In this document: one piece after another, positions 1 to 8,896 of the stretch
Numbering within the stretch: the stretch's first letter is position 1
How the letters are laid out: the number at the start of each line of letters is the position of its first letter
Assembly: GCA_000378865.1 (NCBI GenBank)
Contig: KB900402.1
Span: 1,857-59,127 of the forward strand
Reading direction: 5' to 3'
Length of the DNA stretch: 57,271 nt
DNA from: an actinobacterium SCGC AAA278-I18
GTDB lineage: Bacteria > Actinomycetota > Actinomycetes > Nanopelagicales > Nanopelagicaceae
Position numbers and translations under genes: made by a program
The notes under the pieces: generated by a model
Seen by the model: the letters and a program-made list of their open reading frames with translations, nothing else
What the model was told of the DNA's origin: nothing
The model's database searches: none

Positions 1-804
1 ATCTCATTACCAGGTGGCTTTCAATTACAACCTGCGGAGTTGGCAAAGATTGCAATTATTGTTGGTATGGCAATGATTTTGTCAGATCGTGATCAAGTCG
101 ATAAGGATCCATTAGATCTTGATATTTTGAAGGCACTAGCACTATCTGCAGTTCCAGTTTTGTTAATTGTTGTGCAACCAGATTTAGGAACAGTTTTAAT
201 TATCTCTGCTTCGATTTTGGCAATGATTGGCGCATCTGGTGCAAAACCTAGATGGATAGTTGGCCTGCTCTTACTTGCCGCAGCCGGGGGCTTTGTTGCA
301 GTACAAAGTGGAGCGGTAAGTGATTATCAGGTTGCCAGATTACAATCATTTGTAGATCCCACTGCAGATCCACGGGCAACTGGTTATCAATTGCGACAAT
401 CTAGAATCACAATTGGTTCTGGTGGATTCTTTGGTAAGGGTCTATTTAATGGACCACAAACAAATGGTCGATTTGTACCAGAGCAGCAAACTGACTTTAT
501 CTTTACTGTCGCGGGGGAGGAGATTGGTTTTCTTGGCTGCTCAATTATTTTAGCTCTCTTTGTGTTATTTTTTATTAGAGCTTTTTATATTTGCAACCGA
601 AGTAGTGATTTATTTGGCAGGTTGGTATCAATTGGTGTAATTGCTTGGTTTGCATTTCAAGCATTTGAAAATATTGGTATGGCGATGGGACTTATGCCAA
701 TGACGGGTGTGCCATTACCATTTTTGTCATATGGTGGCTCATCGATGTTTGCTAATTTGATTGGGGTAGGGCTATTGCAAAACATCCACTCTCGCACCCG
801 ATAA
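1..804 (+). CDS. rodA: RodA/FtsW-family peptidoglycan polymerase, 3' part
   Basis: This is the C-terminal 267 residues of a SEDS glycosyltransferase, the membrane enzyme that polymerises lipid II with a partner class B PBP during elongation. The open frame runs to the left edge with no stop, so the real start lies outside the window. Seen: a QLQPAELAK-type motif at the left edge, a VPEQQTDFIF loop, several hydrophobic helices, and the family signature PLPFLSYGGSSM near the C terminus. RodA is preferred to FtsW because rne, rplU, rpmA and obg follow, as in other actinobacteria. The polymerase function is family knowledge. Confidence 0.88.
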   Translation: MSLPGGFQLQPAELAKIAIIVGMAMILSDRDQVDKDPLDLDILKALALSAVPVLLIVVQPDLGTVLIISASILAMIGASGAKPRWIVGLLLLAAAGGFVAVQSGAVSDYQVARLQSFVDPTADPRATGYQLRQSRITIGSGGFFGKGLFNGPQTNGRFVPEQQTDFIFTVAGEEIGFLGCSIILALFVLFFIRAFYICNRSSDLFGRLVSIGVIAWFAFQAFENIGMAMGLMPMTGVPLPFLSYGGSSMFANLIGVGLLQNIHSRTR

Positions 805-825
805 CACGCTTAAATTAAGGCAAGT

Positions 826-853
826 TTGCACATCAGCTGTAATCTGCGATACT
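826..853 (+). promoter_or_regulatory. Possible rne promoter
   Basis: TTGCAC (826-831) and GATACT (848-853) are separated by 16 nt. They lie in the 196-base gap between rodA and the rne start and would give an untranslated leader of about 140 nt. The rest of the gap shows only weak short inverted repeats, such as GAGG/CCTC near 873-889. The match is modest and untested. Confidence 0.3.
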
Positions 854-1000
854 TACGCCACGCAATCAGCGCGAGGATAAAGAGCCTCAGCCGCGGTAGC
901 GTCGATATTTTTAGCATAATTAATAGGAATTAATTAAAAAGTATTGAAAGAGGTACTGCAAAACTGCAGTAATTTAAGTTTTGAAAAGGATTTGATTTAT

Positions 1001-3082
1001 ATGGCCGATGAGCCTAAAGCACCACGTAAGCGCGCTGCCAAAAAAGCGGTAGCGGGCGAAGAGAAAAAAATAAGTAAGAAGTCAGCAGCAATTCCAGTTC
1101 CATTATTTCAGGCAGCCCCTGTAACTAAAACTCCGAAGGCAGTTAAAGCTGAAAAAAGTCCCAAGGTTGAATCATCTGATGAGGTTAAAAGCTCAGCCGG
1201 TGATAGCGAGGAGTTTCGTCGTCGTCGTCGCCGCGGTGGTAGAGGACGCCGGCGCAATGGCAAAGAGATTGCAGATGGTGAAGATAATGAGCAGCTAGCA
1301 ACTTTAGATGAAGCTGCAACTAGTGAGGCTGGCACACATAAGCGTCGTCGTCGCCGCCGGGCCAAGGGTGAGGGTGTAACAGCTGGTGAGAGTATTGATG
1401 AGGATGGCGTACTAACTGTAGTTAAGGTGCGCGAGGTACGAGTTAGAGAGCCTAAAACTGAGAGCAAGAGTTTTCCTAGGCGTGATCGAAATAGATTTGA
1501 TCGAGGCGATCGCGGTGATAGGCGAGAGCGTCGTGATTTCACTCGCAAGCGTGGCAGCGTAATTACTGAGTCGGAGTTTTTAGCAAGACGTGAAGCGGTT
1601 GAGCGATCTATGTTAGTTCGCCAAATTGCAGATCGAACTCAGATTGCCATTATTGAAGATGATGTAATGGTTGAGCATTATGTAAATAGAAATAGCAATA
1701 TTTCCTATGTTGGTAACGTCTACTTAGGTAAGGTGCAAAATGTGCTGCCTTCGATGGAGGCGGCCTTCGTAGATATTGGTAAGGGTCGTAACGCAGTTTT
1801 ATATGCTGGTGAGGTTAATTGGGATGCACTTGGCTTATCTGATGCTCAACCACGAAAGATTGAACATGTATTAAAGAGTGGTCAATCAGTATTAGTTCAA
1901 GTAACTAAGGATCCAATTGGTCAAAAGGGTGCAAGATTAACTAGTCAGATCTCTCTCCCTGGTCGCTACCTAGTTTATGTACCTGGTGGCGGCATGAGTG
2001 GAATATCTCGTCGACTACCTGATAATGAACGAAACCGTTTGAAATCTATTTTGAAAAACTTAATTCCAGAGCAAGCTGGCGTAATTATTCGCACCGCTGC
2101 CGAAGGTGCCCCAGAGGCAGAGTTAGAGCGGGATGTAACTCGACTTAAAGAGCAGTGGGATGAAATTGAGCAGAAGGCAAATAACTCAAACACCTCTGCG
2201 CCATCACAACTTTATGGTGAGCCAGATCTAACTGTGCGAGTAATTCGCGATATCTTCAATGAGGATTTCAACAAGATGCTAGTTCAGGGAGATAAAGCCT
2301 GGAGTGATATTCAAGATTACATCAGCCATATTGCGCCAGAGCTTGCTAGCAAGATTGAAAAATGGAGCGGTAGCAGAGATGTATTTGCTGAGAATCGAGT
2401 TGAGGAACAACTTGCAAAGGCATTTGATCGTAAGGTCTATCTCCCATCTGGTGGCTCATTAGTTATTGATCGCACCGAAGCGATGATTGTGATCGATGTT
2501 AACACCGGTAAATTTATTGGTAAGGGTGGAAATCTAGAGGAGACAGTTACCAAAAATAACCTTGAGGCGGCTGAGGAGATTGCTCGACAGCTTCGCCTGC
2601 GGGATATGGGTGGAATTATTGTGATCGACTTTATTGATATGACCCTTGAGGCAAACCGCGAATTGGTTTTGCGCAGATTAACTGAGTGTTTAGGGCGAGA
2701 TCGCACCAAGCATCAGGTTGCCGAAGTTACCTCACTTGGGCTTGTGCAGATGACTCGCAAGCGAGTTGGTCAGGGATTAATTGAGGCCTTCTCAACAACT
2801 TGTGAGAGTTGTGGCGGACGTGGAATTCATATTCATAGTGAGCCAGTAAATAAGGTATCACTTGAGAAGGATATGGAGCAGCGATATGCAAAAACTAGCA
2901 AAGCATCAGCTGATGATGATTCAGATGATAGTGAAGATGATGAGATTGAACAGAGTTCAAACTCAATAGATAAATCATCGGATGAGGATGACTCAAATGA
3001 TGAAGAGATTGAAGTGGTATCAACACCTACTCGCCGCAAAGGGCGTCGGGCTGTGAGTACTGGGGTCATTTCAACTAATTAA
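1001..3082 (+). CDS. rne: Ribonuclease E/G
   Basis: Endoribonuclease for rRNA and mRNA processing, 693 aa from ATG 1001. That start has AAAAGGA 10 nt upstream; an in-frame TTG at 944 is less likely. Residues 1-180 are a low-complexity Lys/Arg-rich and acidic region with Arg runs, as in actinobacterial RNase E. An S1 RNA-binding segment (SYVGNVYLGKVQNVLPSMEA) follows. The two metal-binding aspartates of the catalytic core appear as VIDVNTG (D499) and VIDFIDM (D543), 44 residues apart, close to the E. coli spacing. The Zn-link CESCGG has C601 and C604. The C-terminal tail is Ser/Asp/Glu-rich. The catalytic roles are family knowledge. Confidence 0.93.
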   Translation: MADEPKAPRKRAAKKAVAGEEKKISKKSAAIPVPLFQAAPVTKTPKAVKAEKSPKVESSDEVKSSAGDSEEFRRRRRRGGRGRRRNGKEIADGEDNEQLATLDEAATSEAGTHKRRRRRRAKGEGVTAGESIDEDGVLTVVKVREVRVREPKTESKSFPRRDRNRFDRGDRGDRRERRDFTRKRGSVITESEFLARREAVERSMLVRQIADRTQIAIIEDDVMVEHYVNRNSNISYVGNVYLGKVQNVLPSMEAAFVDIGKGRNAVLYAGEVNWDALGLSDAQPRKIEHVLKSGQSVLVQVTKDPIGQKGARLTSQISLPGRYLVYVPGGGMSGISRRLPDNERNRLKSILKNLIPEQAGVIIRTAAEGAPEAELERDVTRLKEQWDEIEQKANNSNTSAPSQLYGEPDLTVRVIRDIFNEDFNKMLVQGDKAWSDIQDYISHIAPELASKIEKWSGSRDVFAENRVEEQLAKAFDRKVYLPSGGSLVIDRTEAMIVIDVNTGKFIGKGGNLEETVTKNNLEAAEEIARQLRLRDMGGIIVIDFIDMTLEANRELVLRRLTECLGRDRTKHQVAEVTSLGLVQMTRKRVGQGLIEAFSTTCESCGGRGIHIHSEPVNKVSLEKDMEQRYAKTSKASADDDSDDSEDDEIEQSSNSIDKSSDEDDSNDEEIEVVSTPTRRKGRRAVSTGVISTN

Positions 3083-3092
3083 TCGCTCGCAT

Positions 3093-3121
3093 TTGACCCA
3101 GATCAGATCAATCTCTACCCT
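3093..3121 (+). promoter_or_regulatory. Promoter of rplU-rpmA
   Basis: TTGACC (3093-3098) and TACCCT (3116-3121) are separated by exactly 17 nt, in the gap between rne and rplU. Predicted transcription starts near 3128 and leaves a leader of about 60 nt with an AAGGAG site before the GTG start. Confidence 0.6.
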
Positions 3122-3190
3122 TATCTACCTAGCCAGATTCTGCAAGTTGATCGTTAAGAGATTTAGGCTAATAACTAGAAGGAGCACACG

Positions 3191-3499
3191 GTGTACGCGA
3201 TTGTTAAAGCAGGCGGACGTCAAGAGAAGGTTTCAGTTGGTGAAACACTTGTCGTTGATCGTCTTGACGCTGCCGTTGGCGCATCGGTAACTTTTCCAGC
3301 TGTGCTTTTAGTTGATGGCGCAGATGTAACAGCTGATCCAAAAGCATTGGCATCTGTGAAGGTAACTGGTGAGGTACTGGCCGAACAAAAGGGACCAAAG
3401 ATTGCCATCCTTCGTTACAAAAACAAGACTGGTTATCGCCGTCGCCAAGGATTTCGTTCTCAATTAACAAGAGTTAAAATAACTGGAATTAACAAGTAA
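3191..3499 (+). CDS. rplU: 50S ribosomal protein L21
   Basis: Ribosomal protein of the large subunit, 102 aa, the normal family length. It starts at GTG 3191 with AAGGAG at 3179-3184. The sequence begins MYAIVKAGGRQEKVSVGETL and ends with the RRRQGFRSQLTRVKI region, both typical of L21. It is followed at once by rpmA, the usual L21-L27 pair, and appears to be driven by the promoter at 3093-3121. Confidence 0.97.
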   Translation: MYAIVKAGGRQEKVSVGETLVVDRLDAAVGASVTFPAVLLVDGADVTADPKALASVKVTGEVLAEQKGPKIAILRYKNKTGYRRRQGFRSQLTRVKITGINK

Positions 3500-3525
3500 C
3501 TACTAACTAAGGCAGGTGAAAGCAG

Positions 3526-3780
3526 ATGGCAAGTAAAAAGGGTGTCTCCTCCACGCGTAATGGTCGCGACTCAAATGCTCAATACCTTGGCATCAAACGC
3601 TTTGCTGGACAGGTAGTTAAAGGTGGGGAGATTTTGGTTCGCCAACGCGGCACCTACTTCCACCCAGGAAAGAATGTTGGCATTGGAAAAGATGACACAT
3701 TATTTGCGCTAGAAGGTGGCAGTGTTGAGTTCGGTCGCGCTCGCGGTCGTCGAGTAGTTAACATCGTTCCGGCCTCTTAA
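3526..3780 (+). CDS. rpmA: 50S ribosomal protein L27
   Basis: Large-subunit protein near the peptidyl transferase centre, 84 aa. [19 protein letters not shown] and the [16 protein letters not shown] core are diagnostic. The start is ATG 3526 after an AGGTGA-like ribosome site, 26 nt after rplU. There is no N-terminal extension of the Firmicute type that needs processing. A strong terminator follows immediately. Confidence 0.97.
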   Translation: MASKKGVSSTRNGRDSNAQYLGIKRFAGQVVKGGEILVRQRGTYFHPGKNVGIGKDDTLFALEGGSVEFGRARGRRVVNIVPAS

Positions 3781-3784
3781 ACCC

Positions 3785-3832
3785 AGCGGATATTTTTAAT
3801 GTGGGTCCGCTAACTGCGGGCCCATTTTTTAT
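3785..3832 (+). terminator. Intrinsic terminator after rpmA, with competing upstream arm
   Basis: TGGGTCCGC (3802-3810) pairs with GCGGGCCCA (3816-3824) over 9 bp including one U-G pair, with a 5-nt loop, followed by six T at 3825-3830. Upstream, AGCGGA (3785-3790) is a perfect complement of TCCGCT (3806-3811), so the two folds exclude each other. The terminator separates rplU-rpmA from obg. Confidence 0.85.
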
Positions 3833-3862
3833 TGATCTAGATATTTAGCGAAAGGAGTTCAC

Positions 3863-5341
3863 ATGGCAACCTTTGTTGATCGCGTAACTCTGCATGCTAG
3901 TGCGGGTAAGGGTGGAGATGGTTGCGTCTCTGTACATCGAGAAAAATTTAAACCATTAGGTGGTCCAGATGGTGGTAATGGCGGCAGGGGTGGAGATGTT
4001 GTTTTAGTAGTAGATCCAGATGCAACCACGCTTTTAGATTTTCACCACTCACCACATCGTAATTCAACTGATGGTAAAAAAGGTGCTGGCGATTTTAATA
4101 ATGGTGCTGAAGGTAAAGATTTAATTCTCTCTGTTCCAAATGGCACAGTTGTTAAAGATGTTAATGGCGATGTAATTGCTGATTTAGTTGGCTTTGGTAC
4201 CAGATTTATGGCAGCTCAAGGTGGTAAGGGCGGTTTAGGAAATGCAGGCCTTGCTAACTCAAAACGACGAGCTCCAGGCTTTGCCCTCTTAGGTGAGCCA
4301 GGTGAGGGCCGGACACTATTTCTAGAATTAAAAAGCGTTGCCGACATTGGTTTAGTTGGTTATCCAAGTGCTGGTAAATCCTCTTTGATTGCAGCGATGT
4401 CAGCTGCTCGTCCAAAAATTGCTGATTATCCATTTACTACATTGGTACCAAACTTAGGAGTTGTGCAAGCGGGTGAAACTAGATTTACCGCAGCTGATGT
4501 ACCAGGTTTAATACCAGGGGCAAGTCATGGCAAAGGTTTAGGACATGAGTTCTTGCGCCATGTTGAGCGGTGCGCAGCATTAGTACATGTTTTAGATTCT
4601 GCCACCTTAGAAAGTGATAGAGATCCAGTTAAGGATTTTGATATTATCGAAGAGGAATTAAAAGAGTATGGCGGCCTATCTGATCGTCCAAGAATTATTG
4701 CGCTAAACAAGATTGATTTACCAGATGGCAAAGCAATGGCAGATATGGTGCAAAAAACATTAGAGTCTCGTGGTTTTCCAGTCTTTCAAGTATCAGCTGC
4801 CTCCCGAGAGGGAATGCAGGAGTTAATTTATGCAATGGCGCAGATAATTCAAAAGGTGCGCAAGGCGCAAAAAGAGGAACAAGTTACTCGGATTGTACTT
4901 AGGCCAATTGCTGTTGATGATGCCGGCTTTGTTGTGACTGCAAATGATGATGGCACATTTAATGTGATTGGTGATAAGCCACAGCGTTGGGTTATGCAAA
5001 CAGATTTTGCAAACGCTGAAGCAATTGGTTATCTAGCAGATCGGCTTGCCTCATATGGTGTTGAGAAAGAGTTATTTAAGAAGGGTGCAAAAGCTGGGGA
5101 TGAGGTAAGAATTGGGATCGGAGATGAAGCGGTTATCTTTGATTGGGAGCCAAGTATTGAAGCAGGAGCTGAGTTGTTAGCCGGAGGACCTAGAGGAGAA
5201 GATCTTCGCCTTTCTACACCTTGGCGAATGGATTTACTTGAAGATGATATTGATCAACTAAGTGATGATGAGATTGAGATGCAATGGGAGTACAACACCG
5301 CAAATCCAAGAAATCCAAGAGTTGATGAAGATGTCCGTTAA
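3863..5341 (+). CDS. obg: GTPase Obg/CgtA
   Basis: Essential GTPase of 50S subunit assembly and stress signalling, 492 aa. The glycine-rich Obg fold fills residues 1-158 ([27 protein letters not shown]). The G domain follows, with P-loop GYPSAGKSS near residue 167, DVPGLI and NKID. The C-terminal OCT domain is at about 330-430, and the protein ends in an acidic tail. ATG 3863 has AAAGGAG upstream. The end overlaps the likely proB start by 11 nt, so the two are probably co-translated. Confidence 0.95.
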   Translation: MATFVDRVTLHASAGKGGDGCVSVHREKFKPLGGPDGGNGGRGGDVVLVVDPDATTLLDFHHSPHRNSTDGKKGAGDFNNGAEGKDLILSVPNGTVVKDVNGDVIADLVGFGTRFMAAQGGKGGLGNAGLANSKRRAPGFALLGEPGEGRTLFLELKSVADIGLVGYPSAGKSSLIAAMSAARPKIADYPFTTLVPNLGVVQAGETRFTAADVPGLIPGASHGKGLGHEFLRHVERCAALVHVLDSATLESDRDPVKDFDIIEEELKEYGGLSDRPRIIALNKIDLPDGKAMADMVQKTLESRGFPVFQVSAASREGMQELIYAMAQIIQKVRKAQKEEQVTRIVLRPIAVDDAGFVVTANDDGTFNVIGDKPQRWVMQTDFANAEAIGYLADRLASYGVEKELFKKGAKAGDEVRIGIGDEAVIFDWEPSIEAGAELLAGGPRGEDLRLSTPWRMDLLEDDIDQLSDDEIEMQWEYNTANPRNPRVDEDVR

Positions 5342-6113
5342 TTTGAGTAATACTAAAAGAATTGTTATAAAGGTCGGCTCATCAACACTTACTGGACAAG
5401 CTGGGGCTAATTTAGATCCAACAGCAATTGATAAGTTAGTAGATGTAGTTGGAAAACTTAAAGCAGATGGCAAAGAGGTAATTATCGTCTCCTCAGGTGC
5501 TATCGCAGCAGGACTTGCCCCCCTTGGATTATCAGCTCGACCAACTGATTTAACATCCCAGCAAGCAGCAGCTTCGGTTGGTCAAGGCTTACTTATGGCT
5601 AAATACACCCAATCATTTAACAGATTTAAAATTACTACCTCACAACTATTAATTACCTTAGATGATATTACTAAGGCAAATCATTTTGAGAATATTAAGG
5701 GTGTTCTAAACTCACTACTAAAGCAGGGTGTAGTACCAATTATTAATGAAAACGATACGGTTGGAACTGAGGAGATTAAGTTTGGCGACAATGATGGCTT
5801 AGCAGCACTTGTTACTAAGTTAATTGCCGCAGACCTACTTGTTCTAGTTACAGATATCGATGGCTTATATGATGCAAATCCAGCAATGCCTGGGGCTAAT
5901 GCGATTTATCAGGTAGCAGATATATCAAAGCTTGATACCGCAACATTAGGCGGTGCTGGCACTGCCGGTGTTGGCAGTGGTGGTATGGTGACCAAGGTTG
6001 AAGCGGCAAAGGTTGTAACAAGTGCTGGGATTGGCATGGTGTTAACTAAGTTATCTGATCTAGATGAGGCACTCTCTGGCGTGCAGGTTGGAACCTACTT
6101 TTTACCTAATTAA
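5331..6113 (+). CDS. proB: Glutamate 5-kinase, kinase domain only
   Basis: Phosphorylates glutamate in the first step of proline synthesis. ATG 5331 gives a 260-residue protein starting [18 protein letters not shown]; a second ATG six bases upstream is possible. Amino-acid-kinase motifs are present: [28 protein letters not shown] and the [17 protein letters not shown] substrate region. The protein ends after the kinase domain, so the C-terminal PUA domain of E. coli ProB is absent. It overlaps obg by 11 nt and the convergent serine hydrolase by 4 nt at the stop codons. Confidence 0.93.
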   Translation: MSVNLSNTKRIVIKVGSSTLTGQAGANLDPTAIDKLVDVVGKLKADGKEVIIVSSGAIAAGLAPLGLSARPTDLTSQQAAASVGQGLLMAKYTQSFNRFKITTSQLLITLDDITKANHFENIKGVLNSLLKQGVVPIINENDTVGTEEIKFGDNDGLAALVTKLIAADLLVLVTDIDGLYDANPAMPGANAIYQVADISKLDTATLGGAGTAGVGSGGMVTKVEAAKVVTSAGIGMVLTKLSDLDEALSGVQVGTYFLPN

Positions 6114-7270
6114 CTCTTAAGGTTAGAGATTTCAAGTAGCGCTTTTGCAGTATCAGCTTCATGATCTGAATCAGTTGGATTATCACTTAACTTAACAATC
6201 ACAGTTCTAGTTGCTGGATTTATAAATACAAACTGTCCATGTAATCCCAGCATCAAACTTGTATTTGGGTAAGGATGCCAAACCTGTGCGGCATAACCCC
6301 AATTACGATCTAATGTTGTAACTGGTGTAGTCAGGCGATTTAGCCAAGCCTTATCAATTACTCTATTTGGACCGGAATAACCACCATTTAGAAATAACAT
6401 ACCAACTTTGGCGTAATCAATAGCTGATGCGTTAAAGCAACAGAAGGTTTTTTCAGTTCCACCAATTCGATCTACATTCCAGGTTGCTGGGTACTTTGCA
6501 CCAACTACCTGCCACACATTTTTACTAAAGTAATCAGATATTCTCTTGCCAGTTACCTTTTTAATAATCATGCCAAGCATCTGAGTATCAACGCTCATGT
6601 ACTCAGATTTTGATCCTGGTTCAAATGCCATCTTACGGTTGTGTTTTAAAAACCAATCAATATCAGTTGATGCATACATCTGGGCAATTGCTAAACCCCA
6701 ACCAGTAGGTCCAGATGGATAGTTATCACTAACCCCTACACCAGCTTGCATATCAAGTAAATGCTTAATTGTTACTAAATCAAAACTTGTGCCAGCCTTT
6801 AAATCTGGGAAGTAATCGACAAACTTATCGCTCTCTTTAATTTTGCCCTGTGATACTAATTGGCCAATCATAATTGAGGTCATTGTTTTTCCAACTGAGT
6901 ATGAAGGAAGTTGAGTACTTTGAGTTACACCGTCTTTATACCACTCATAACTCATCACACCATTTCTTATAACAATAAATGCATTTGTGTCGGTTTTCTT
7001 TAAAAACTCATTAAATGAAAGGGACGTTCCCTGATACATAATTTCAGCCGGCATTTTTTCAGAGGAAACTGGTAGTGCTATCGGATTACTCGCTGGATCT
7101 ATTACATGCCATGGCATCAAAGTTGGAGTCTTTGAGGCGGGAGCTAATCCTAATTTAATAACTGAAATTGGCTCGGGGTAGTGAATAACTTTGGTTAGAG
7201 CAAATAGTGCAAGATATAAGACTCCTAGGGAAATTACTGTATTACGAAGGATTCTGATTATCCGCATCAC
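6110..7270 (-). CDS. Membrane-anchored serine hydrolase (beta-lactamase / class C PBP family)
   Basis: A 386-residue protein of the serine beta-lactamase-like superfamily. An N-terminal hydrophobic segment (about residues 10-27) anchors it, with the rest presumably outside. The SxxK motif is S125-V-G-K128 and the second-motif tyrosine is Y224-M-S226. The start is GTG 7270 or the adjacent ATG 7267; the frame stays open further upstream, but only into proA. A TATGCT hexamer lies 6 nt before the GTG, suggesting a leaderless mRNA. It sits opposite and between proB and proA. The substrate (cell wall, ester or beta-lactam) cannot be told from sequence. Confidence 0.8.
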   Translation of the reverse strand: MMRIIRILRNTVISLGVLYLALFALTKVIHYPEPISVIKLGLAPASKTPTLMPWHVIDPASNPIALPVSSEKMPAEIMYQGTSLSFNEFLKKTDTNAFIVIRNGVMSYEWYKDGVTQSTQLPSYSVGKTMTSIMIGQLVSQGKIKESDKFVDYFPDLKAGTSFDLVTIKHLLDMQAGVGVSDNYPSGPTGWGLAIAQMYASTDIDWFLKHNRKMAFEPGSKSEYMSVDTQMLGMIIKKVTGKRISDYFSKNVWQVVGAKYPATWNVDRIGGTEKTFCCFNASAIDYAKVGMLFLNGGYSGPNRVIDKAWLNRLTTPVTTLDRNWGYAAQVWHPYPNTSLMLGLHGQFVFINPATRTVIVKLSDNPTDSDHEADTAKALLEISNLKS

Positions 7271-7276
7271 GGCTTT

Positions 7277-7282
7277 AGCATA
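7277..7282 (-). promoter_or_regulatory. -10 element of the serine hydrolase gene
   Basis: On the minus strand TATGCT lies 6 nt before GTG 7270, with no Shine-Dalgarno sequence. This is the geometry of a leaderless transcript. It is 8 bp from the divergent proA -10, so the two promoters may compete. Confidence 0.5.
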
Positions 7283-7290
7283 ATTGACCG

Positions 7291-7296
7291 TAGACT
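7291..7296 (+). promoter_or_regulatory. -10 element of proA
   Basis: TAGACT lies 8 nt upstream of ATG 7305 with no ribosome binding site between. proA is probably transcribed as a leaderless mRNA, independent of proB. Confidence 0.45.
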
Positions 7297-7304
7297 TACT
7301 CCTT

Positions 7305-8573
7305 ATGAGTGACACCACCATTATCTCTGATATCGCACATGCTGCCCGGCTGGCTGCGCGCACATTGGCTATATCCTCAAATGATGAGCGTAATAAAGTT
7401 TTAACAAACATTGCCATTGAACTAGAAAAGAATTTAGATTTAATCTTAGCGGCAAATGAGGTTGATATGGCAGCGGCAAAAAAAGCTGGTATTAACCAAT
7501 CACTACAAGATCGTCTGCTTTTAAATGAGAAAAGAGTTAGGCAGATGGCAGCTGCTGCCAGAGATATTGCTAAATTACCAGATCCATTAGGAAAGGTTTT
7601 AGTTGAACGTGATCTTGAGAATGGCTTAAATCTCAAGCAAAAAACAGTTCCATTTGGAGTAGTTGGAATGGTTTATGAAGCTAGACCTAATGTCACAGTA
7701 GATGCAGCAGTAATATTAATTAAATCTGGTAATGCTGCCTTACTTCGTGGTTCATCCCAAGCTACTGAAAGCAATAAGGTATTGATTGATGTAATGAAAA
7801 AAGCATTTGCGGGCAGTTCAATCTCTAGAGAGGTAATTCAATTAGTTCCGGCCACCGACCGCACCACAGTTACCGCACTGCTTACCGCCCGTGGCTTAGT
7901 TGATTTAGTAATTCCACGAGGAAGTGCGGAGTTAATTAGGGCAGTAATTGATGAGGCAACGGTGCCAACCATTGAAACTGGTGCTGGGGTATGCCATGTT
8001 TATGTGGATAAATCAGCAGATCTTGTAAAAGCGATACCAATTTTAATTAACTCAAAATGTGATCGTCCAAGTGTTTGTAATGCTGCTGAGACATTACTGG
8101 TGCATCAAGATATTGCCGAACAATTTTTACCTCTTGCCCTAAAAGCATTATCACAGGCTGGGGTAGTGATTAATGCTGATGCAAAGAGCAAAGTGATAGC
8201 CGATAAGTTAGGTATCACCGCTAAATTAGCAACTGATAAATCCTTTGCAACTGAGTATGGAACCCTTGAGATAAATGTGGCTCAGGTAGGTGATGTAGTG
8301 GGTGCAATTGAACATATTGCAAAATATGGAACAAACCACACCGAAGCGATTGTGGCAGAGGATAAAGATGTGATTACTACCTTTACTGCATTAAATGATT
8401 GCGCTGCAATTATGGTTAACGCCTCGACAAGATTTACCGATGGTGGGCAAATGGGATTTGGTGCTGAGATTGGAATTTCTAATCAAAAATTACACGCCCG
8501 CGGTCCAATGGGACTAGAGGCGATGACTACAACAACTTGGATTGTTAGCGGAAATGGGCAAATTCGCCAGTGA
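7305..8573 (+). CDS. proA: Gamma-glutamyl phosphate reductase
   Basis: NADPH-dependent second step of proline synthesis, forming glutamate-5-semialdehyde from the ProB product; 422 aa. The catalytic cysteine is C258 in the SVCNAAETLL motif. VPFGVVGMVYEARPNVT and the C-terminal TRFTDGGQMGFGAEIGIS block are typical. ATG 7305 (MSDTTIIS) is chosen; the frame is open to a TTG at 7284, but that would leave no promoter room. The gene is separated from proB by the opposing hydrolase gene, an unusual break of the proBA pair. Confidence 0.95.
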   Translation: MSDTTIISDIAHAARLAARTLAISSNDERNKVLTNIAIELEKNLDLILAANEVDMAAAKKAGINQSLQDRLLLNEKRVRQMAAAARDIAKLPDPLGKVLVERDLENGLNLKQKTVPFGVVGMVYEARPNVTVDAAVILIKSGNAALLRGSSQATESNKVLIDVMKKAFAGSSISREVIQLVPATDRTTVTALLTARGLVDLVIPRGSAELIRAVIDEATVPTIETGAGVCHVYVDKSADLVKAIPILINSKCDRPSVCNAAETLLVHQDIAEQFLPLALKALSQAGVVINADAKSKVIADKLGITAKLATDKSFATEYGTLEINVAQVGDVVGAIEHIAKYGTNHTEAIVAEDKDVITTFTALNDCAAIMVNASTRFTDGGQMGFGAEIGISNQKLHARGPMGLEAMTTTTWIVSGNGQIRQ

Positions 8574-8585
8574 TTTAACACCAGT

Positions 8586-8591
8586 TATACT
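8586..8591 (+). promoter_or_regulatory. -10 element of gatCAB
   Basis: TATACT lies 8 nt before the gatC ATG at 8600, and there is no Shine-Dalgarno sequence between them. A leaderless transcript starting at or near the A of the start codon is likely. Confidence 0.5.
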
Positions 8592-8599
8592 CACCAATT

Positions 8600-8896
8600 A
8601 TGGCCGCAATCTCCCGCGATGAAGTCGCAAACTTAGCCCGGTTAGCTCGAATCACTATGAGTGATGCTGAGTTAGATCACTTAGCAGGTGAGATGGATGT
8701 AATTTTAGGTGCGGTGGCTCGAGTGCAAGAGGTGGCAGGGGCAGATGTACCAGCAACCTCTCATCCACTTGCAGTAAATAATGTAAGCCGTGAAGATGTT
8801 GTAACACCAAGCCTTACACCAGCAGAAACATTATCTGGTGCACCTGCATCTGAGGATCAAAGGTTTAAAGTGCCACAGATATTAGGTGAAGAGTAA
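8600..8896 (+). CDS. gatC: Glu-tRNA(Gln)/Asp-tRNA(Asn) amidotransferase subunit C
   Basis: Small stabilising subunit of the GatCAB amidotransferase, 98 aa, normal length. The start [20 protein letters not shown] and the end with [10 protein letters not shown] match the family. The stop is followed directly by the gatA ATG with no spacer, so the three gat genes form one operon. Confidence 0.95.
   Translation: MAAISRDEVANLARLARITMSDAELDHLAGEMDVILGAVARVQEVAGADVPATSHPLAVNNVSREDVVTPSLTPAETLSGAPASEDQRFKVPQILGEE

Noticed and set aside
1108-1548. Minus-strand open frame of 146 codons rich in Arg and Ser inside rne
   Set aside because: It is the antisense of the Arg/Lys-rich low-complexity part of RNase E; such regions avoid stop codons on the other strand.
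3093-3290. Plus-strand 65-codon frame over the rplU promoter and start
   Set aside because: It begins in the -35 element and overlaps the conserved start of L21 in another frame.
7271-7636. N-terminal extension of the serine hydrolase to 508 codons
   Set aside because: The added 122 codons are antisense to proA and lack family similarity; the promoter at 7277-7282 fixes a start at 7270 or 7267.
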